Shown in pieces: positions 40,552 to 49,012 of a stretch of 64,000 bases of DNA (position 1 is the first letter of the stretch; each line of letters starts with the position of its first letter). Under the pieces are notes generated by a model that was not told where the DNA came from, ran no database searches, and saw only the letters and a program-made list of their open reading frames with translations. Origin of the DNA: Acetohalobium arabaticum DSM 5501 (GTDB lineage Bacteria > Bacillota > Halanaerobiia > Halobacteroidales > Acetohalobiaceae); NCBI RefSeq assembly GCF_000144695.1, contig NC_014378.1, positions 2,325,289-2,389,288 of the forward strand. Direction: 5' to 3'. The position numbers and the translations under genes were made by a program.

Positions 40552-41643
40552 TTAATTATTCTTTTTACGATACTGCGTTGGTGTTAAATTGAATTTTTTC
40601 TTAAATACTTGACTAAAATAATTAGCATTCTTATAGCCGACTTGATTAGCAATAACAGTAACATTCTGATTAGAGTTTCTCAGTAGTTCCTGAGCTTTAT
40701 CTAATCTGATCTCTGTTAAATAATCAGTAAATCCGCACCCCATTTCCTCCTTAAATACATGGCTTAAATAGGAAGAGTTTAGATGAACTTCTTTAGCTAC
40801 CTCTTCTAGAGTTAGATCTTGATGAAAATTCTGTTTAATATAATTAGTTGCTCTTTTTACTACATCATTATCTATTTCATCATAAGCATCTTCTACCTTC
40901 TTTATTACTTCTTTGAGCTTATCCTTTAACCAAGTAATAAACTGTAAAGCTGTATTTAATTCTGCTGACTCACTCAACAATTCCTCAAAATAAAAATGGC
41001 AGATATCTATCTCTGCTTCCTGATTAATAGTCCGGGAGAGGGAAACTAAAAATTCTATAATTCTTATCTTTAATTTAACTAACGAATAATCCCCTTTTCT
41101 TCTAATCAGTGATAAAGAACGATCTATAAAATTTTCAACTTCCTGCACATTGCCTTCCTTCACCAATTCATATAATTTCTTTTCTTTATCGAAAAATTCC
41201 TGATGGAACTTAATACTCTCCTCGGAATCATCATAACAGTGGCTTAATAATTGATTATAAAGTCTTTCCTCTTCTATTTCAGTTATTAATTCCTCCAAAA
41301 TTCCAATTATCTTATCCGGTTTAACCGGCTTTAACAGATAATCCACTGCCCCATACTTAATTGCCTGTTGGGCATAATCAAATTCATTATAGGCTGTAAT
41401 TATTATTATTTTGGTCCCTGGATATAAATCAATAATCTCTTTAGTCGCCTCTAAACCATCAACTTTCGGCATCTTGATATCCATCAAGACTATATCCGGA
41501 TTCTCCTCTTTTGTAATCTCAATCCCTTCTTCTCCATTAGTAGCTTCACCGATTAACCGGAGTTCTTGAACCTGTTCGGTAATTAATCTCCTCATGGCCT
41601 GTCTTTCCAGCGATTCATCATCCACAATTAATATTTTATACAT
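40552..41643 (-). CDS. Response regulator with AraC-type DNA-binding domain
   Basis: About 363 residues. The receiver domain covers 1-120, with the phospho-acceptor Asp in DIVLMDIKMPKVDG (near 57) and Lys in DYLLKPVKP. A helical linker follows (125-260). The C-terminal AraC/XylS helix-turn-helix pair (about 262-363) carries LTLEEVAKEVHLNSSYLSHVFKEE and VTVIANQVGYKNANYFSQVFKK. This is the YesN-type partner of a YesM/LytS-like kinase. It overlaps the upstream kinase gene by eight bases. Of three adjacent ATG codons the third (41643) has the best spacing from GGGGGGG. Target genes are unknown. Confidence 0.92.
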   Translation of the reverse strand: MYKILIVDDESLERQAMRRLITEQVQELRLIGEATNGEEGIEITKEENPDIVLMDIKMPKVDGLEATKEIIDLYPGTKIIIITAYNEFDYAQQAIKYGAVDYLLKPVKPDKIIGILEELITEIEEERLYNQLLSHCYDDSEESIKFHQEFFDKEKKLYELVKEGNVQEVENFIDRSLSLIRRKGDYSLVKLKIRIIEFLVSLSRTINQEAEIDICHFYFEELLSESAELNTALQFITWLKDKLKEVIKKVEDAYDEIDNDVVKRATNYIKQNFHQDLTLEEVAKEVHLNSSYLSHVFKEEMGCGFTDYLTEIRLDKAQELLRNSNQNVTVIANQVGYKNANYFSQVFKKKFNLTPTQYRKKNN

Positions 41644-42901
41644 CATCATCCCCCCCTGATTCTAATTTTGGGAATGAAATTCTAACTTCTGTTCCCTCAC
41701 CTTTAGTACTATAAATCTGTACCCCATACTTCGATCCATAGTAATGTTTCAATCTCTGGTGAACATTATTAATTCCCATGCTGGAAGTATGAGTTTCTGT
41801 TACTGTTCTCTCTCGAGCTTCAATAATTTCTCTAATCTTCTCCTGCTTAATTCCAATTCCATCATCAACCACTTTAATAATTAACTTATCTTCTGCTTCT
41901 TCACTTAAAATCTCAATCTTTCCTGATTCATCTTTAGGCTCCAAACCATGGATGATACCATTCTCTACCAGCGGCTGCAAACTCATAAAAGGAATCTTAT
42001 AACTCAATAAATCCTCATCTACATCAATAACAAATTCTATTCGCTCTCCAAACCTAGCCTTCTGAATCTTAATATAGTCCTTAATATAATTCAGTTCCTC
42101 ACCTAAAGTAACTATCTCTTCTTTTCGCAAGCTATAACGGAGTAAATCAGATAGGGAATGAATCATCTCTTCTGTCTGGTCTGCCCCCTCTAAAAAAGCT
42201 AAACGGGCTATAATATTTAAACTATTAAATAAAAAATGGGGATTCATCTGCGACTGTAAGGCCTTTAACTCTGCCTGCTGTAAGTTCTTCTCTACTTCCA
42301 TTCTATTATTAACTTCCTGCATTAATTGATAATTCTTAAAATGCAGCTGTTTTTGAATTAAAGTAGTAGCACTCATTTCTACAATATAATTAGCCAATAA
42401 GGATAATAAAGTAGCTGCAGCATTAATCTTAGGCCGAGGAATCTGTTTCATCTGCTGAAGTAACCCCTCAACTTCTACATTGCTAATGTTTAAATTATTT
42501 AAACGCTTCTTTACTTTATTAACAATTTCATCCTCAGACTCTTTAGGCAGAATCTGGCCGCACTTTACTACTCCGAAACACTCATCGGCTACAATAATGG
42601 GAATTACAAGATCCACAAACCCCATATGGCAGTGAAAGACTACCGGGTCTTCCTTAGATTCAAAATCATCTTTAGAAAAATTATAATTAAAACAGCTCTT
42701 CTTTCCCTCGTCAGTGGATAGAACCAATGAACAGATATCAGAAAAATTACTGGGCTCAGTCACCGGATCTCCTTGGTCATCAACTATAATAGCTGCTAAA
42801 CCAGTAGCCTCAGCAAATCTATCCTGAATCTGCTGTAGAATATCAACATCTATTAAATCCGTTAAATTTAAATCCTGATCAATATTTAAAAAAGAAGGCA
42901 T
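41636..42901 (-). CDS. PocR-domain sensor histidine kinase (LytS/YesM-type)
   Basis: About 421 residues, soluble, without membrane helices. An N-terminal PocR sensory domain (about 20-185) reads DVDILQQIQDRFAEATGLAA, then CSLVLSTDEGKKSC and FHCHMGFVDLVIPIIV; its Cys/His set may bind a metal or small ligand. A short coiled coil leads to the His_kinase domain with the acceptor in LQSQMNPHFLFNSLNI, followed by an HATPase (LVENGIIHGLEPK, VDDGIGI). The kinase must sense a cytoplasmic signal; PocR domains are linked to propanediol and corrinoid metabolism, but the ligand here is unknown. I chose the ATG at 42901, eight bases after AAAGGAG. The frame is open further upstream to 43096. Confidence 0.85.
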   Translation of the reverse strand: MPSFLNIDQDLNLTDLIDVDILQQIQDRFAEATGLAAIIVDDQGDPVTEPSNFSDICSLVLSTDEGKKSCFNYNFSKDDFESKEDPVVFHCHMGFVDLVIPIIVADECFGVVKCGQILPKESEDEIVNKVKKRLNNLNISNVEVEGLLQQMKQIPRPKINAAATLLSLLANYIVEMSATTLIQKQLHFKNYQLMQEVNNRMEVEKNLQQAELKALQSQMNPHFLFNSLNIIARLAFLEGADQTEEMIHSLSDLLRYSLRKEEIVTLGEELNYIKDYIKIQKARFGERIEFVIDVDEDLLSYKIPFMSLQPLVENGIIHGLEPKDESGKIEILSEEAEDKLIIKVVDDGIGIKQEKIREIIEARERTVTETHTSSMGINNVHQRLKHYYGSKYGVQIYSTKGEGTEVRISFPKLESGGDDDV

Positions 42902-43058
42902 GTTCACAGCTCCTTTCAGTCTCGATACTATTGGGATACCGTCATCTATCTGAGTTTGCAGACAAACACTGGTACCATTCTTTTTAATCTTTATCTTTTC
43001 CAAATCATTATCAGATAATTTATAATTAATATAATCCAAAACTTCTTTAATATTCATC

Positions 43059-43273
43059 TCACCTGAGTGAAGCATCCAACTCAGCAGACTCTCCATCCAA
43101 ATAATAGCAAGGCATAAGTTCTATCTGCCGGCCATTAGCAGTTATCTCTTTACTCTCCAGTGTTGGTACTACATCTGCTATAGTGCCGTTACCTGCCTCT
43201 CCCTTTTCACCAAAATCAACTATAATCTCATCACCATTACTAAAGCAAAGATCAAGTCTTGATTATCCTCCAC
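43059..43273 (-). pseudogene. Small frame-disrupted gene upstream of the sensor kinase
   Basis: A GTG at 43273 has a near-perfect ribosome site (AAGGAGGA, seven bases upstream), but its frame stops after 17 codons. One base back (-1 frame, at about 43256) the frame stays open for 64 more codons: FSNGDEIIVDFGEKG, then VVPTLESKEITANG and a TGA at 43059-43061. The start of the second frame has no start codon of its own. So either one base has been lost, or a -1 frameshift is used. The stop is followed at once by an ATG (43055-43057) in the frame that runs on into the kinase (51 codons, MNIKEVLDYINYKLSDND). I cannot name the product. Confidence 0.45.
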
Positions 43274-43430
43274 GATACTTCCTCCTTATATATTAACGGC
43301 TTATTATAATCATTCAATTTAGACTTAAAATTTCCTTTAAAGAATCATTATTTAGGTTAAAGACTATAAATATCTTACAAACATATATATGTTATTGACA
43401 ATAAGCAGATTAGTATGAAATTATGACTTT

Positions 43431-43725
43431 ATTGATATATTGTGTCACCTGCAATATTTTCGTATATACCTCTTATTTGTAATTGCCTAGTATAATCAAT
43501 ATGAGTTCATTCATGACATTGCAGGAATAGTCAACATTTCTCTGGAGCGACTCTTAAAAAGAACTTGGAGCCATGGACGGCGGAAAGTTCTTTTTTGAGA
43601 GTGAGTGAGACAGGACGTCGAGCGAATGGCAAGCGTAAGAGATTTGTTGACTATAATCTGCAATATCTCAAACGAACGGTAAACGTTTGCAAGATATCAA
43701 CTCTAAACTGCAACAATATATCAAT
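43431..43725. repeat. Nested inverted-repeat element, candidate structured RNA or MITE
   Basis: This stretch holds no gene but has three nested inverted repeats. Outer: ATTGATATATTG (43431-43442) with its exact complement (43714-43725). Middle: GACATTGCAGGAATAGTCAAC (43515-43535), about 17 of 21 bases complementary to 43646-43667. Inner: a 17-pair stem (43550-43566 with 43585-43602) whose 18-base loop folds again as GCC-ATGGAC-GGC. Two more hairpins follow (43609-43619, and 43663-43697 with CAAACG...CGTTTG). The plus strand carries six GGA triplets between 43523 and 43615. It may be a mobile-element remnant, a regulatory RNA, or partly a bidirectional terminator for rlmH. Confidence 0.6.
43498..43596 (+). 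ncRNA. Candidate GGA-rich small RNA (CsrA-sponge-like)
   Basis: TATAAT at 43491-43496 could serve as a -10 (no good -35), giving RNA from about 43503. The RNA would contain the GCAGGAATAG block shared with 57778-57816, then a long hairpin with GGA-GCC-AUGGAC-GGC-GGA in its apex, ending in TTTTTT (43591-43596). Further on, GACAGGACGTC (43609-43619) resembles a CsrA site with GGA in a hairpin loop. Sequence pattern only; no expression evidence. Confidence 0.4.
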
Positions 43726-43735
43726 ATAGCAAAAT

Positions 43736-44215
43736 TTAACGATGATACTCTTCACCATTTAGAATCTTAAAAGCACGATATATCTGTTCTAACAGAATCA
43801 ATCGGGCCATTTCATGGGTGAAGGTCATATTTGAAAGAGACAATACATGATCAGCTGCATCTTTAACCTGACTATGTAAGCCTAAGGTGCCGCCGATGAT
43901 AAAATCCAGTTCACTATAACCTTGCAGTTGTAAGTTATTGATAGACTTCGCCAATCCTTTGGAAGTCATATGTTTGCCCTGGTAATCTAAAGCTATACTA
44001 TAAGCAGTATTACTCATCTTCTTCAAAATCCGTTCTGCTTCCTGTTTTTTAATCTTATCTTTCTCAGCATCACTGAGATTACTCCTTAACTTTTCAGCTT
44101 TAATCTCTATTATCTCCAAATCAGTATATCTACTTAATCGTTTGCTAAATTCGTCACTTCCGCGTTGAATATAATCCGCCTTCAAACTACCAATAGTTAT
44201 CAGATTAACCTGCAT
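43736..44215 (-). CDS. rlmH: 23S rRNA (pseudouridine-1915-N3) methyltransferase RlmH
   Basis: A 159-residue SPOUT-family enzyme that methylates pseudouridine 1915 in helix 69 of 23S rRNA. The trefoil-knot SAM site is formed by LDYQGKHMTSKGLAKSI, DFIIGGTLGLHSQV and LSLSNMTFTHEMARLIL. It ends FKILNGEEYHR, the typical C-terminus. Length is exact for the family. It follows the htrA-like gene by 20 bases, as yydA follows htrC in B. subtilis. Confidence 0.97.
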   Translation of the reverse strand: MQVNLITIGSLKADYIQRGSDEFSKRLSRYTDLEIIEIKAEKLRSNLSDAEKDKIKKQEAERILKKMSNTAYSIALDYQGKHMTSKGLAKSINNLQLQGYSELDFIIGGTLGLHSQVKDAADHVLSLSNMTFTHEMARLILLEQIYRAFKILNGEEYHR

Positions 44216-44235
44216 CTTATTTACTCCTTATCTGC

Positions 44236-45393
44236 TTATTTTATCGTTTTAGGCTGTGATTCTAACTCCACAGTAGTCTTCTTTAAGTTTTCTTCTCGAT
44301 AAAATTCTATCTGAATCTTCTCTCCTATTTCTAATTCCTTCAAATGATTACGCAGCTTTGTCATAGTTTCAACTGGTTTTCCACCGATTTTAGAGATTAT
44401 ATCCCCCTGCCTAAGTCCTCCTTTATAGGCAGGACTATTCTTAATTACTTCAGCAATGAAGACTCCTTTCTGCTGGGAAAGATCATATTCTCTGGCTAAA
44501 TTAGAATTAAGTGTTATACCGTAGATTCCAAGCCAGGGTCTAATGACCCTTCCCTTCTCAATTATCTCTTCAGCTACATTCTGAGCAGTATTAATCGGAA
44601 TTGCAAAGCCGAGTCCTTGTGCTCCCTGAACAATAGCAGTATTAATTCCAATTACTTTTCCTTCGCTATCCAACAGTGCTCCTCCACTATTACCAGGATT
44701 AATAGCAGCATCAGTCTGAATCATATCAGTCAATTCAGTACCCTGTTGAATCTCTAACTTTCTACCGACAGCACTAATTACACCGGTAGTTACTGTATTA
44801 GAAAGGCCAAAGGGATTTCCAATAGCAATAGTCAGCTGGCCTACTTGCAAATTATCGGAATCACCTAATTCTGCTACCGGCAGTTTATCCGCTTCTATCT
44901 TAACTACCGCCAGATCCGTTACTGGATCTCTACCTACTACTTCTCCGCTAAATTCCTGCTGCTTATTCTGGTCCAAAGTCAATAATACTTTAATTCGATC
45001 TGCCTCTGCTACTACATGATTATTAGTTAATATGTAACCGCGTTTATCAAAGATAACTCCTGATCCTTCTCCGGTTACCTGTTTATTTCTGCGCCCATAA
45101 AAGAAGTCATAAATCAACCTGTTCTCAACAGTAGTAATCTTAACTACAGCCGGTCCTACTTTATTAACAACCTCGGTTACAGAAGTATTAGAATTTGAAT
45201 TTCGGCTTTTAGATTGGTCTATCTGCTGTGGAGAAGACTTAGTCTCTAATCTATGCTGGTCAGTCTCATCAACTAAGCCCGGTACTAAAAAGGCTACCAA
45301 TAACCCTCCGATAACTGCTCCAATTAAAGCTACTAAGAAATAAGAAAATAAACTTGATTCCCGATATCCATTATCATCAAAAAAAGGACTCAT
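44236..45393 (-). CDS. htrA: HtrA/DegP-like membrane-anchored serine protease
   Basis: 385 residues. A membrane anchor lies at about 16-38 (FSYFLVALIGAVIGGLLVAF), followed by a trypsin-like domain (80-275) and one PDZ domain (285-378). The triad is seen: His126 in TNNHVVAEA, Asp160 in PVTDLAVVK and Ser236 in NPGNSGGALL. These proteases degrade or refold damaged exported proteins outside the membrane. The linker after the anchor is polar, with Ser/Asn repeats. AAGGAGG precedes the ATG. Synteny with walJ and rlmH matches Bacillus HtrC. Confidence 0.94.
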   Translation of the reverse strand: MSPFFDDNGYRESSLFSYFLVALIGAVIGGLLVAFLVPGLVDETDQHRLETKSSPQQIDQSKSRNSNSNTSVTEVVNKVGPAVVKITTVENRLIYDFFYGRRNKQVTGEGSGVIFDKRGYILTNNHVVAEADRIKVLLTLDQNKQQEFSGEVVGRDPVTDLAVVKIEADKLPVAELGDSDNLQVGQLTIAIGNPFGLSNTVTTGVISAVGRKLEIQQGTELTDMIQTDAAINPGNSGGALLDSEGKVIGINTAIVQGAQGLGFAIPINTAQNVAEEIIEKGRVIRPWLGIYGITLNSNLAREYDLSQQKGVFIAEVIKNSPAYKGGLRQGDIISKIGGKPVETMTKLRNHLKELEIGEKIQIEFYREENLKKTTVELESQPKTIK

Positions 45394-45411
45394 CTTTTAG
45401 CTGCCTCCTTT

Positions 45412-46215
45412 TTAGCCTACTTGAAATAAGTTACTAACTTCATTCCGATAAGCAAAATCCAACTGCAGATCACGGCCTAATTCCATTCCAGCATCTACTA
45501 TCATATTCTTAACAGTCAAATGAGCCAGCTGTGGTACATTATTATCTTTGCTTAGATGGGCTAACAATATACGCTCTACTGAATTCTTCACTAATTCCAC
45601 TACTGTTGCCGCTGCATCATCATTGGAAAGGTGGCCTTCCCTACTCATAATCCTCTTTTTTAATGACCAAGGATAAGGACCTGCTTTCAACATCTCCAGA
45701 TCATGATTTGATTCTAAGATAACTAAGTTGGACTCCTTCAAATTAGCCATTATTTCTTCTGTCATATAGCCAATATCAGTAGCAATCGAAACTTTTTTAT
45801 TCTTATTTCTAAGAGTAAAACCCACAGGATCTACAGCATCATGAGGAATCTCAAAGGATTCTAACTCTAAATCCCCTAGGCTTAAGCCTTCTTTATTAAT
45901 TATACATATATACTCTGGTTTTATTTTTCCCAGATCTTCTTTAGCTGCTGCCCAGGTTTTTTCAGTAGCATAGATAGGAAGATTAAACCGACGGGATAGA
46001 ATTCCAACCCCCTTAATATGATCTCCGTGTTCATGAGTAACTAATATAGCATCCAGCTCACTACCATCTACATTTATTTCAGCCAATCTCTCTGAAACTC
46101 TTTTACCGCTCAAACCAGCATCTACTAATACCTTCTTTTTATCAGTGGCAACATAAATAGAATTTCCTGAACTGCCGCTAGCTAAAGAACAGACTTCTAA
46201 AGTAATCTTGATCAT
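45412..46215 (-). CDS. walJ: WalJ/YycJ-like metallo-beta-lactamase-fold hydrolase
   Basis: A 267-residue MBL-fold protein. The metal site is VTHEHGDHIKGVG (HxHxDH), and SLASGSSGNSIYV is the family's start. Later ligands are in IATDIGYMTEE and EGHLSNDDAA. In Bacillus the gene belongs to the walRKHIJ operon and has been linked to cell-wall and DNA-repair phenotypes; the exact substrate is unsettled. The walRKHI genes are absent here, so only the walJ-htrA-rlmH tail remains. The ATG at 46215 abuts AAGGGG, an unusually short spacing, so a slightly later start is possible. Confidence 0.88.
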   Translation of the reverse strand: MIKITLEVCSLASGSSGNSIYVATDKKKVLVDAGLSGKRVSERLAEINVDGSELDAILVTHEHGDHIKGVGILSRRFNLPIYATEKTWAAAKEDLGKIKPEYICIINKEGLSLGDLELESFEIPHDAVDPVGFTLRNKNKKVSIATDIGYMTEEIMANLKESNLVILESNHDLEMLKAGPYPWSLKKRIMSREGHLSNDDAAATVVELVKNSVERILLAHLSKDNNVPQLAHLTVKNMIVDAGMELGRDLQLDFAYRNEVSNLFQVG

Positions 46216-46329
46216 CCCCTTATTAAAAACATTTACTTCCAGCTTTTACTTTTATGCAGGACTTTTATAACAGAAGTGGAATTATCATATATATATAATA
46301 ATCTAAGTTAAAGAGAAAGGAGCAGGTTT

Positions 46330-47103
46330 ATGACGCTTAATTTTACTGAATTCAGAAAGAGAGCCTCTCGCAATATAAATATTGATCTCAGCAGCTATAA
46401 AACTAAACGAGTCAAAAGACGTATCAATAGCTTAATGGATAAGAATGATATCAAAGATTATAATGAATGTTTAGATCTCTTAAAGACCGATAAAGACTTT
46501 AAAAAAGAATTCTTGGACCACTTTACTATTAACACTTCTGAATTCTTCCGGAATCCCAAAAACTTCAATTACTTAAAGGAAGAAGTATTCCCAGAACTAT
46601 TTGAACATAATAATAAAGTTAAGATCTGGAGTGCAGCCTGTTCGGATGGTTCCGAACCGTATACCCTAGCAATTATATTAAATGAATTAGGAATTAACCC
46701 CAGAAGATTTGAAATTCTAGCCACAGATATAGATCACCAGATTCTGAAAACAGCTAAGAAGGGTATCTATAATGAAAACTCAGTAAAAAAAACAGAAACA
46801 GCTATTCTCAATAAATACTTTACAGAACAGAATGATAGATACGTTCTCGACCCCAAAATCAAAAACAAGGTCAACTTTAAACAGCATAACCTTTTAACTG
46901 ACTCTTATCGCTCCAAGTGGAATCTAATTCTGTGCCGTAATGTCTTTATCTACTTTACTAAAGAAACCAAAAAGAAAATCACTCAAAAATTGAGTAATGC
47001 TTTGATTAAAGACGGCTTCCTCTTTTTAGGTAATACTGAATATCTCCTAAAACCTGATAGTTATGGTTTAACAAAAGAATATACTTCCTTCTACCGCCGA
47101 TAA
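46330..47103 (+). CDS. cheR: CheR-type chemotaxis methyltransferase
   Basis: A 257-residue SAM-dependent enzyme that methylates glutamates of chemoreceptors. The N-terminal helical domain covers 1-70 (TEFRKRASRNINIDLSSYKTKRVKRRI), and the catalytic Rossmann domain starts at about 75. KIWSAACSDGSEPYTLAIIL is the SAM loop (usually CSTGEEPYS), followed by EILATDIDHQILKTAKKG and NLILCRNVFIYF. It stands alone on the plus strand, without cheB or other che genes. AAAGGAGCAGG precedes the ATG; TATAAT (46294-46299) lies upstream without a clear -35. Confidence 0.92.
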   Translation: MTLNFTEFRKRASRNINIDLSSYKTKRVKRRINSLMDKNDIKDYNECLDLLKTDKDFKKEFLDHFTINTSEFFRNPKNFNYLKEEVFPELFEHNNKVKIWSAACSDGSEPYTLAIILNELGINPRRFEILATDIDHQILKTAKKGIYNENSVKKTETAILNKYFTEQNDRYVLDPKIKNKVNFKQHNLLTDSYRSKWNLILCRNVFIYFTKETKKKITQKLSNALIKDGFLFLGNTEYLLKPDSYGLTKEYTSFYRR

Positions 47104-47113
47104 AAATAAGAAA

Positions 47114-48934
47114 TCAAGCCAACGATCTTCGGAAAATAATATAATCTTCATCAACTTGGTTAGCCATCTGCTGGCTAATTCTTGCTTTGATGGAGATTCC
47201 CTCATTACTATATTCCTCTCTTAATACTTTGCCGCGCTGGTGTATCAGCTCTAAAGCTCCAGCATCAGAATACGGCAACAATAGCTCCAATTCCACCATT
47301 GTATCCAGTAAAAGATTTGATATCTCATCCAGTAATCTATCTACTCCCTGACCCTCTTTAGCTGATATAACTAAAGAATTTTTCAGATTCTGCTGGATTA
47401 ATTCAACCTGTTTCTGGTCTTTAAGCAAATCTATCTTATTTAAAATAGTAATTATTGGTTTATCCAGCACATTCAGCTCAGATAAGACTTCCACTACAGC
47501 ATCCATCTTGGCTTTATAATCAGCTTCAGTAACATCAACTACATGTAACAAAATATCTGCTTCAGTAACTTCTTCTAGAGTAGCTCTAAAAGCAGCAATT
47601 AATTGATGAGGCAGTTTGCGGATAAAGCCAACAGTATCACTGATTAACACTTTTCTTCCTACCGGCAGTTTGAGCCGGCAGGTATTAGAATCCAGAGTAG
47701 CAAATAATTCATCCTTCGTTACCGCAGTAGCCTCAGTTAATCTATTGAGTAAGGTAGATTTACCGGCATTAGTATAACCTACCAATGATATAGTCGGTAG
47801 TTTGCGCCGAGACCGCTGTGTAGCCCGAGTCTGCTGTACCCGGTTAATCTCAGCCTCTAGATTATCAATCCTTTTTCTTATTCTCCGGCGGTCAATCTCT
47901 AATTTACTTTCTCCAGGTCCTCTAGTACCGATTCCGCCTGCCAATCTTGATAAGTCTTCTCCTTTACCTGTCAACCGGGGAAGAAGATAATGCAGCTGAG
48001 CTAATTCCACCTGCAGTTTTCCTTCTTTACTATTGGCATGTTGGGCAAAGATATCCAAAATCACCTCTGTTCGGTCAATTACCTTAACCCCTAACTCATC
48101 TTCTAAATTACGCTGCTGGGCTGGACTTAATTCCTCATCAAAGATAATAACATTAATTCCTAATCGATATTTTAATTCCTTCAGTTCCTGTACTTTCCCA
48201 TAACCTATATAATAACTGTGATCAGGATCTTTACGATATTGAATTTCTTTCCCCTTTACTTCTATACCTGCTGTCTGTACCAAATTCTCTAATTCAGCTA
48301 GCGGTTCTTCTTGATTATATCCAGTATCATCTTCGGTTATTAAGCAGACTAAAACTGCTGCTTCCGATTCAGCTTCTGTTACTTTAACTGTTTCAGTCTC
48401 CTGTAGTTTATCTTCAATATCCTCTATTTCAGTTGAATAATCAGTTTCGGTTAACTCTGTTAGAGAAAAGGGGCCTTTTAGTTCGCTACCTACTACTAAT
48501 TGGCCATTATCAACTTTAGGATAATGTACTAAAGCTTCAAGTTTAGACTGCCTATCAGCCAAGGAAAGATGGACCAATAGATCCAACCTATATTCTTTTA
48601 AGAAGATTTTATTCTTTCGATTTAACTGTGAATTGAATGTAAGATAGATACATCTCAATCCGCTTAAACGTTTAACACTTCGGCGCTGCTTAGCTCCAGC
48701 AAAAAAATCATTGGTTAGTTCTCCCACTTTAATCCGTAAAACCTCACCACGGCGATTAATTAAGACTGCTATTTTATCCTCAATCTCAGAAGCAATATTA
48801 ATAATCTGATATAAAAAATCAATAGCTACTAATTCTCCGCTAGAAAAAATACTACTTGACATCATTTCCAGTTCTTCAATATAACGGTCTTTTATCCCTG
48901 ACAAATCTCCTCTTAAATCGGTAATTAAAACCAC
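47114..48934 (-). CDS. hflX: GTPase HflX (long form)
   Basis: 606 residues, about 180 longer than the E. coli protein. HflX splits stalled or hibernating 70S ribosomes. An N-terminal extension (1-190) of unknown role precedes the HflX domain (195-385, with DDTGYNQEEPLAELENLV, IIFDEELSPAQQRNLE and RLAGGIGTRGPGESKLE). The G domain (about 390-550) carries LVGYTNAGKSTLLNRL (G1), DTVGFIRKLPHQ (G3) and NKIDLL (G4). The extension is common in Clostridia. The start is a GTG at 48934 with a weak ribosome site, so it may lie further in. An inverted repeat CTTTATCT/AGATAAAG (48953-48991) spans the promoter region. Confidence 0.92.
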   Translation of the reverse strand: MVLITDLRGDLSGIKDRYIEELEMMSSSIFSSGELVAIDFLYQIINIASEIEDKIAVLINRRGEVLRIKVGELTNDFFAGAKQRRSVKRLSGLRCIYLTFNSQLNRKNKIFLKEYRLDLLVHLSLADRQSKLEALVHYPKVDNGQLVVGSELKGPFSLTELTETDYSTEIEDIEDKLQETETVKVTEAESEAAVLVCLITEDDTGYNQEEPLAELENLVQTAGIEVKGKEIQYRKDPDHSYYIGYGKVQELKELKYRLGINVIIFDEELSPAQQRNLEDELGVKVIDRTEVILDIFAQHANSKEGKLQVELAQLHYLLPRLTGKGEDLSRLAGGIGTRGPGESKLEIDRRRIRKRIDNLEAEINRVQQTRATQRSRRKLPTISLVGYTNAGKSTLLNRLTEATAVTKDELFATLDSNTCRLKLPVGRKVLISDTVGFIRKLPHQLIAAFRATLEEVTEADILLHVVDVTEADYKAKMDAVVEVLSELNVLDKPIITILNKIDLLKDQKQVELIQQNLKNSLVISAKEGQGVDRLLDEISNLLLDTMVELELLLPYSDAGALELIHQRGKVLREEYSNEGISIKARISQQMANQVDEDYIIFRRSLA

Positions 48935-49012
48935 CTCGGTTAATTAACAAGTCTTTATCTTATTGTATCACGAGTTAACTTTTAGATAAAGTATTAATAA
49001 TACATTCTTTCT

